In this document: positions 5,782-9,309 of the stretch, piece by piece | How the letters are laid out: each line of letters starts with the position of its first letter | Numbering within the stretch: position 1 is the stretch's first letter | NCBI GenBank assembly: GCA_046759385.1 | Contig: JBHICC010000068.1 | Location: forward strand, 1-9,309 | Source of the DNA: JBHICC01 sp046759385 | GTDB taxonomy: Bacteria; Pseudomonadota; Gammaproteobacteria; Acidiferrobacterales; SPGG2 | DNA length: 9,309 nt | Direction of reading: 5' to 3' | Made by a program: the position numbers and the translations under genes | Notes under the pieces: model-generated | What the model saw: only the letters and a program-made list of their open reading frames with translations | Database searches by the model: none | Told to the model about the DNA's origin: nothing

Positions 5782-6345
5782 ATGACACTACCAGCAAGTT
5801 TTATTGACGCCGTTTCGGCGGATGACGTTGGGCGGATCATCAAGGCGCTCGCATTCGCTGCGCATAAACACCGAGATCAACGGCGCAAGGACGTTAACGC
5901 ATCGCCTTACATCAACCACCCAATCGCCCTCGCTCATGTGCTCTACCACGAAGGCGGTGTTACCAACGCACGTGTAATCGCCGCCGCGCTCCTACACGAT
6001 ACCATCGAAGATACCGAAACGACGGCCGCGGAGATCGAGCATGAGTTCGGTGGAGAGATCTGCGAGATTGTGTTACAGGTCACCGACGATACCAGCCTGA
6101 GTCGGGCCGATCGCAAACAGCGACAGGTCGAACGATCGGCAGACGCCAGTAACGATGCCAAGTTGGTCAAGCTCGCGGATAAGATTTGCAATCTCCGCGA
6201 TATGCTTTCGAATCCTCCAGCTTCATGGAGTCTCGCAAGAAGGCGCGAGTACTTCGATTGGGCGAAGGCAGTAGTCGATCGGATCAGGGGCATTAATCCT
6301 CGGCTAGAGGCGCTGTTCGACGAGGTTTACGCAAAGCGGCCGTGA
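5782..6345 (+). CDS. MESH1-type HD-domain hydrolase (stand-alone small alarmone hydrolase)
   Basis: Predicted metal-dependent (p)ppGpp 3'-pyrophosphohydrolase of 187 residues, a single HD domain without the synthetase, TGS or ACT domains of SpoT/RelA. It matches animal MESH1 block by block: AHKHRDQRRKD (27-37), SPYINHP (41-47), AALLHDTIEDT (68-78), VTDD (100-103), KLVKLADKICNLRD (127-140) and YFDWAKAVV. Expected metal ligands are H46, H72, D73 and D133, and the catalytic pair E76-D77 is present, so the enzyme should be active. MESH1 proteins also hydrolyse NADPH to NADH, so that is an alternative activity. The start has no clear Shine-Dalgarno, but no earlier in-frame ATG fits. It is followed by aconitase on the same strand after 114 bases, so co-transcription is possible but not shown. 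Confidence 0.92.
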   Translation: MTLPASFIDAVSADDVGRIIKALAFAAHKHRDQRRKDVNASPYINHPIALAHVLYHEGGVTNARVIAAALLHDTIEDTETTAAEIEHEFGGEICEIVLQVTDDTSLSRADRKQRQVERSADASNDAKLVKLADKICNLRDMLSNPPASWSLARRREYFDWAKAVVDRIRGINPRLEALFDEVYAKRP

Positions 6346-6375
6346 TTCAATATGTGGCGGGTCGCGGGCACAAGC

Positions 6376-6387
6376 GCGACGCGTCGC
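6376..6387. repeat. 12-bp perfect palindrome upstream of acnA
   Basis: GCGACGCGTCGC reads identically on both strands and lies about 73 bases before the acnA start, inside a GC-rich stretch that follows the hydrolase stop. It may be an operator or part of a terminator-like stem, but no U-run follows and GC-rich DNA produces such palindromes by chance. Confidence 0.25.
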
Positions 6388-6447
6388 CCGGGAACATGGT
6401 ATCTTTCGCGGCCGCGACTTCCTTTACCCGATAGTTACGCCAGTTCT

Positions 6448-6453
6448 AAGGAG
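6448..6453 (+). promoter_or_regulatory. Ribosome binding site that sets the acnA start
   Basis: AAGGAG lies six bases before the ATG at 6460. The frame stays open to an ATG at 6352, but the 36 residues so added are not aconitase-like and that ATG has no ribosome binding site. Confidence 0.85.
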
Positions 6454-6459
6454 ATCAAC

Positions 6460-9162
6460 ATGGGGGCAGCTAAGAAAGACTCTTTGAAGACCCGCCGGGC
6501 TCTCTCAGTTGGGGATAGGAGTTACGCTTACTACAGTCTGCCTGCCGTGGAAAAGGCCGAACTTGGTGATGTATCGCGCCTGCCGTATTCGCTCAAGGTG
6601 CTATTGGAAAATTTGCTCCGAAACGAGGACGGGCAATCAGTGTCGGTCGACGACATAAAGGCGTTGGTTGCGTGGACCGGTCCGAAGCGATCAGATCGTG
6701 AGATTGCCTACCGGCCCGCGCGCGTGTTGTTGCAGGACTTTACTGGCGTGCCCGGTGTTGTCGACCTTGCAGGTATGCGTGATGCGATGGTCGCTATGGG
6801 TGGTGACCCGGAAAGGATTAATCCACTCTCTGCAGTCGACCTCGTAATCGATCACTCGGTTATGGTGGATTACGCCGGTAGCGGCAGTGCCTTTGATCAG
6901 AACGTCAAAAGGGAGTTCGAGCGTAATGTCGAACGTTATGAGTTTCTGCGTTGGGGTCAGAGCGCTTTTAGGAATTTTCGCGTTGTGCCACCGGGCACAG
7001 GGATCTGCCACCAAGTGAATCTTGAATATCTCGCGCAGGTAGTTTGGACCAGCCGCGATGGTAACGACACAATCGCTTATCCGGACACCCTGGTCGGCGC
7101 GGATAGCCATACGACAATGGTCAACGGGTTGTCGGTATTAGGCTGGGGTGTAGGCGGCATTGAGGCCGAAGCGGCGATGCTCGGTCAACCCATGTCTATG
7201 CTGATTCCGGAGGTGATCGGTTTTCGAATGACTGGCGCGTTGAAAGAAGGTGCGACAGCAACGGATCTGGTGTTGACAGTTACGCAGATGCTCCGCGCCA
7301 AGGGCGTGGTCGGTAAATTTGTCGAGTTCTGCGGTCCGGGGCTTGGACAACTCTCGCTCGCTGACCGTGCCACCATTGCTAACATGGCACCCGAGTACGG
7401 CGCAACTTGTGGCATCTTTCCAATTGACCAAGAAACCGTGGATTATCTCGCGTTCACTGGGCGCGACCCGGAACGCATTGCTTTGGTCGAGGCGTATGCT
7501 AAAGCTCAAGGTATGTGGCGCGACGCGAACACGCCGGAACCGCTGTTCTCAGACATGTTGGAACTTGATCTTTCAACGGTCGAGCCGAGCCTGGCCGGTC
7601 CAGCGCGACCGCAAGACCGCGTGTCACTGTCTAGTGCGGCGGAGGCGTTCGACAAGGCGTTGTCGGAGGTGTTCGGCCAAAAAGAAGGTGTCCGTAAAAC
7701 TCCTGTCGCCGGTGCTGGTTACGACTTGTCCGACGGCGACGTAGTGATTGCTGCTATTACGAGCTGCACGAATACTTCGAATCCGTCGGTGTTGGTCGCA
7801 GCAGGTCTGCTTGCGCGTAACGCAATACGCAAGGGGTTAAAGACCAAGCCTTGGGTTAAGACGTCCTTTGCCCCGGGATCGCAGGTGGTCACCGATTATC
7901 TAGAAGCAGCGGGTCTACAAGGGTTTCTAAACGAGCTAGGCTTTCAACTCGTTGGTTATGGTTGTACCACGTGTATTGGCAACTCCGGCCCGCTCGAGAA
8001 AGACATCAGCGCGGCGATTGAAAGCAAAGATCTCGCAGTGTGTGCTGTGCTTTCCGGTAACCGGAATTTCGAAGGGCGAATACATCCACTCGCAAAGGCA
8101 AGCTATCTGGCGTCACCCCCTTTGGTCGTGGCGTACGCGCTTGCAGGCGCCATGCGCGTTGATCTGTATAACGATCCAATTGGCAGCGACGGCAATGGCA
8201 ATCCTGTGTACCTGAAAGACCTTTGGCCCTCGAATCAAGAGATTCGAGAAGTTATCGAACAGTCGTTAACGCCGGCGATGTACCGTGAGCGCTATCGTCA
8301 CGTGTTCGAAGGTGGCGAGGAGTGGCAGACGATCACGACCTCTCCTAGCCTCACGTATTCTTGGCGGGACGCGAGTACGTATGTACAAAACCCGCCTTTC
8401 TTCGCCGATATGGCACAGCAACCACAGGCGGTGACAGACATCATTGGTGCAAGGGCGCTCGTCATGGTCGGGGATAGCGTCACGACCGACCACATCTCGC
8501 CAGCGGGGACGATCAAGGCGGACAGCCCTGCCGGTGAATATTTGATCGCGCACCAGATCTCGCCGCCCGAATTCAACTCATACGGCGCGCGGCGTGGCAA
8601 CCATGAGATCATGATGCGTGGTACGTTCGCCAACATTCGATTACGTAACGAGCTCGTGCCAGGCACATCTGGTGGCGTCACGCGGCATATGCCCGATGGC
8701 GAGCAGATGTCCGTGTATGATGCCGCGATGAAGTATCGTGAGGAGGATGTTCCACTCATTGTTATCGCCGGTAAAACGTACGGCGCCGGCTCGTCTCGCG
8801 ACTGGGCTGCGAAGGGCCCGCGGCTGCTCGGGGTGCGCGCGGCCATCGCTGAGACGTGGGAGCGCATCCATCGATCAAATCTAGTCGGGATGGGTGTTTT
8901 GCCCCTGCAGTTTCCGGAAGGCGTTGATCGCAAAACGCTCAAGCTCGATGGTAGCGAACTCTATGATGTAGTCGGCCTTAGAGATGGCATCGAGCCGAGG
9001 ATGAAAGTGGAGCTGCGTATTACGCGGGCGGACGATACACAAGAATCAATCGAGGTACTCTGTCGCATCGACACGATGGACGAGATTGAGTACTACAAGA
9101 ACGGCGGTATTCTCCAGTTCGTGCTCCGTCAGCTTCTGACCGACCGGCGCGACGCCGCCTGA
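6460..9162 (+). CDS. acnA: Aconitate hydratase A (AcnA/IRP type)
   Basis: [4Fe-4S] enzyme of the TCA and glyoxylate cycles that isomerises citrate and isocitrate through cis-aconitate. The 900-residue length fits the AcnA/IRP1 class (about 890 aa), not AcnB. Cluster ligands are C436 in ITSCTNTSNPS and C502 and C505 in GCTTCIGNSG, almost the same numbering as E. coli AcnA. Other family motifs are ADSHTTMVNGL (DSH at 215-217), SGNRNFEGR, GDSVTTDHISPAG (671-683) and the swivel-domain GSSRDWAAKG (777-786) with the active-site Ser-Arg. Everything needed for catalysis is present. Apo-forms of this class can bind mRNA under iron shortage or oxidative stress, a known family property not testable here. 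Upstream is the MESH1-like hydrolase; downstream, after 109 bases, a probable malic enzyme begins. Confidence 0.98.
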   Translation: MGAAKKDSLKTRRALSVGDRSYAYYSLPAVEKAELGDVSRLPYSLKVLLENLLRNEDGQSVSVDDIKALVAWTGPKRSDREIAYRPARVLLQDFTGVPGVVDLAGMRDAMVAMGGDPERINPLSAVDLVIDHSVMVDYAGSGSAFDQNVKREFERNVERYEFLRWGQSAFRNFRVVPPGTGICHQVNLEYLAQVVWTSRDGNDTIAYPDTLVGADSHTTMVNGLSVLGWGVGGIEAEAAMLGQPMSMLIPEVIGFRMTGALKEGATATDLVLTVTQMLRAKGVVGKFVEFCGPGLGQLSLADRATIANMAPEYGATCGIFPIDQETVDYLAFTGRDPERIALVEAYAKAQGMWRDANTPEPLFSDMLELDLSTVEPSLAGPARPQDRVSLSSAAEAFDKALSEVFGQKEGVRKTPVAGAGYDLSDGDVVIAAITSCTNTSNPSVLVAAGLLARNAIRKGLKTKPWVKTSFAPGSQVVTDYLEAAGLQGFLNELGFQLVGYGCTTCIGNSGPLEKDISAAIESKDLAVCAVLSGNRNFEGRIHPLAKASYLASPPLVVAYALAGAMRVDLYNDPIGSDGNGNPVYLKDLWPSNQEIREVIEQSLTPAMYRERYRHVFEGGEEWQTITTSPSLTYSWRDASTYVQNPPFFADMAQQPQAVTDIIGARALVMVGDSVTTDHISPAGTIKADSPAGEYLIAHQISPPEFNSYGARRGNHEIMMRGTFANIRLRNELVPGTSGGVTRHMPDGEQMSVYDAAMKYREEDVPLIVIAGKTYGAGSSRDWAAKGPRLLGVRAAIAETWERIHRSNLVGMGVLPLQFPEGVDRKTLKLDGSELYDVVGLRDGIEPRMKVELRITRADDTQESIEVLCRIDTMDEIEYYKNGGILQFVLRQLLTDRRDAA

Positions 9163-9271
9163 TCGCACGCGCAGAATCTCGGTTGGCACGTGTTACCCAT
9201 GGTGGCCCCGTACAACAGGGTCGACGTGGACTTCCCGAGTGCAGGAGTACAAATACAGAGGACAGCGGATC
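9163..9271 (+). other. Intergenic spacer between acnA and the probable malic enzyme gene
   Basis: No convincing terminator hairpin with a U-run and no strong promoter hexamers are visible. The only clear signal is AGAGGA at 9257-9262, nine bases before the ATG at 9272, which serves as ribosome binding site for the next gene. Confidence 0.5.
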
Positions 9272-9309
9272 ATGCCCGACGACCTCAACGACGCCGCACT
9301 TCAATACCA
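9272..9309 (+). CDS. maeB: Start of a probable NADP-dependent malic enzyme (cut by right edge)
   Basis: Only twelve codons and two bases are in the window, reading MPDDLNDAALQY. This resembles the N-terminus of MaeB-type malic enzymes, which start with a short acidic stretch, then a small-residue helix and a Tyr/Phe-His pair. The next codon begins CA, so His is possible. Such enzymes decarboxylate malate to pyruvate with reduction of NADP. A Shine-Dalgarno AGAGGA sits nine bases upstream. That a gene starts here is well supported; the identity rests on twelve residues and on the fit with the neighbouring mdh and acnA, so it is tentative. Confidence 0.55.
   Translation, partial: MPDDLNDAALQY

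Noticed and set aside
6352..6459. 36-residue N-terminal extension of aconitase
   Set aside because: AAGGAG before the ATG at 6460 and the normal AcnA length both support the later start. The extension is Arg/Pro-rich and not a targeting signal expected in bacteria.
8298..8942. Minus-strand frame of 214 codons opposite the aconitase swivel domain
   Set aside because: Long antisense frames are common opposite GC-rich conserved genes; it holds no motif and no ribosome binding site was seen.
9020..9304. Minus-strand frame of 94 codons at the right edge
   Set aside because: It runs antisense to the end of acnA and over the start of the probable malic enzyme; the Arg-rich translation looks non-coding.

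Overview
The window looks like chromosomal, housekeeping-type DNA from a Gram-negative proteobacterium, most likely a gammaproteobacterium. The evidence is a set of protein types common there: a BktB-type thiolase, RraA, a type 2 (325 aa) malate dehydrogenase, Tam, an exported Mip/FkpA-like FKBP, AcnA, and the first residues of what resembles a MaeB-type malic enzyme. GC is moderate to high, genes are densely packed and most have clear Shine-Dalgarno sites. The genus cannot be named from sequence alone. I see no tRNA, rRNA, CRISPR array, insertion sequence or phage gene.

Layout from left to right: a beta-ketothiolase on the minus strand is cut by the left edge (1-860). Divergent from it is an rraA-like gene (971-1450, plus). 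Convergent to that is malate dehydrogenase (1519-2496, minus). Divergent from mdh is a metallo-beta-lactamase-fold hydrolase (2656-3615, plus). It converges on a minus-strand pair, an exported FKBP prolyl isomerase (4468-5127) followed by trans-aconitate methyltransferase (3643-4413). A 276-base gap then holds a palindrome abutting a perfect TATAAT and a start-stop codon pair. To its right lie a small basic protein of unknown family (5404-5652), a MESH1-type stand-alone alarmone hydrolase (5782-6345), aconitase A (6460-9162) and the start of a probable malic enzyme (9272 to the right edge), all on the plus strand. No gene-free stretch exceeds 300 bases.

The functional theme is central carboxylate metabolism: acetyl-CoA/acyl-CoA condensation or cleavage (thiolase), malate-oxaloacetate (mdh), citrate-isocitrate (acnA), malate-pyruvate (probable malic enzyme), and repair of the aconitase by-product trans-aconitate (tam). 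The genes sit on both strands and are not one operon, so the theme is neighbourhood-level only. The least ordinary items are the MESH1-like hydrolase next to aconitase, the unknown 82-residue protein with its structured leader, and the Tam/AcnA proximity. I found no clear evidence of a previously undescribed multi-gene system.
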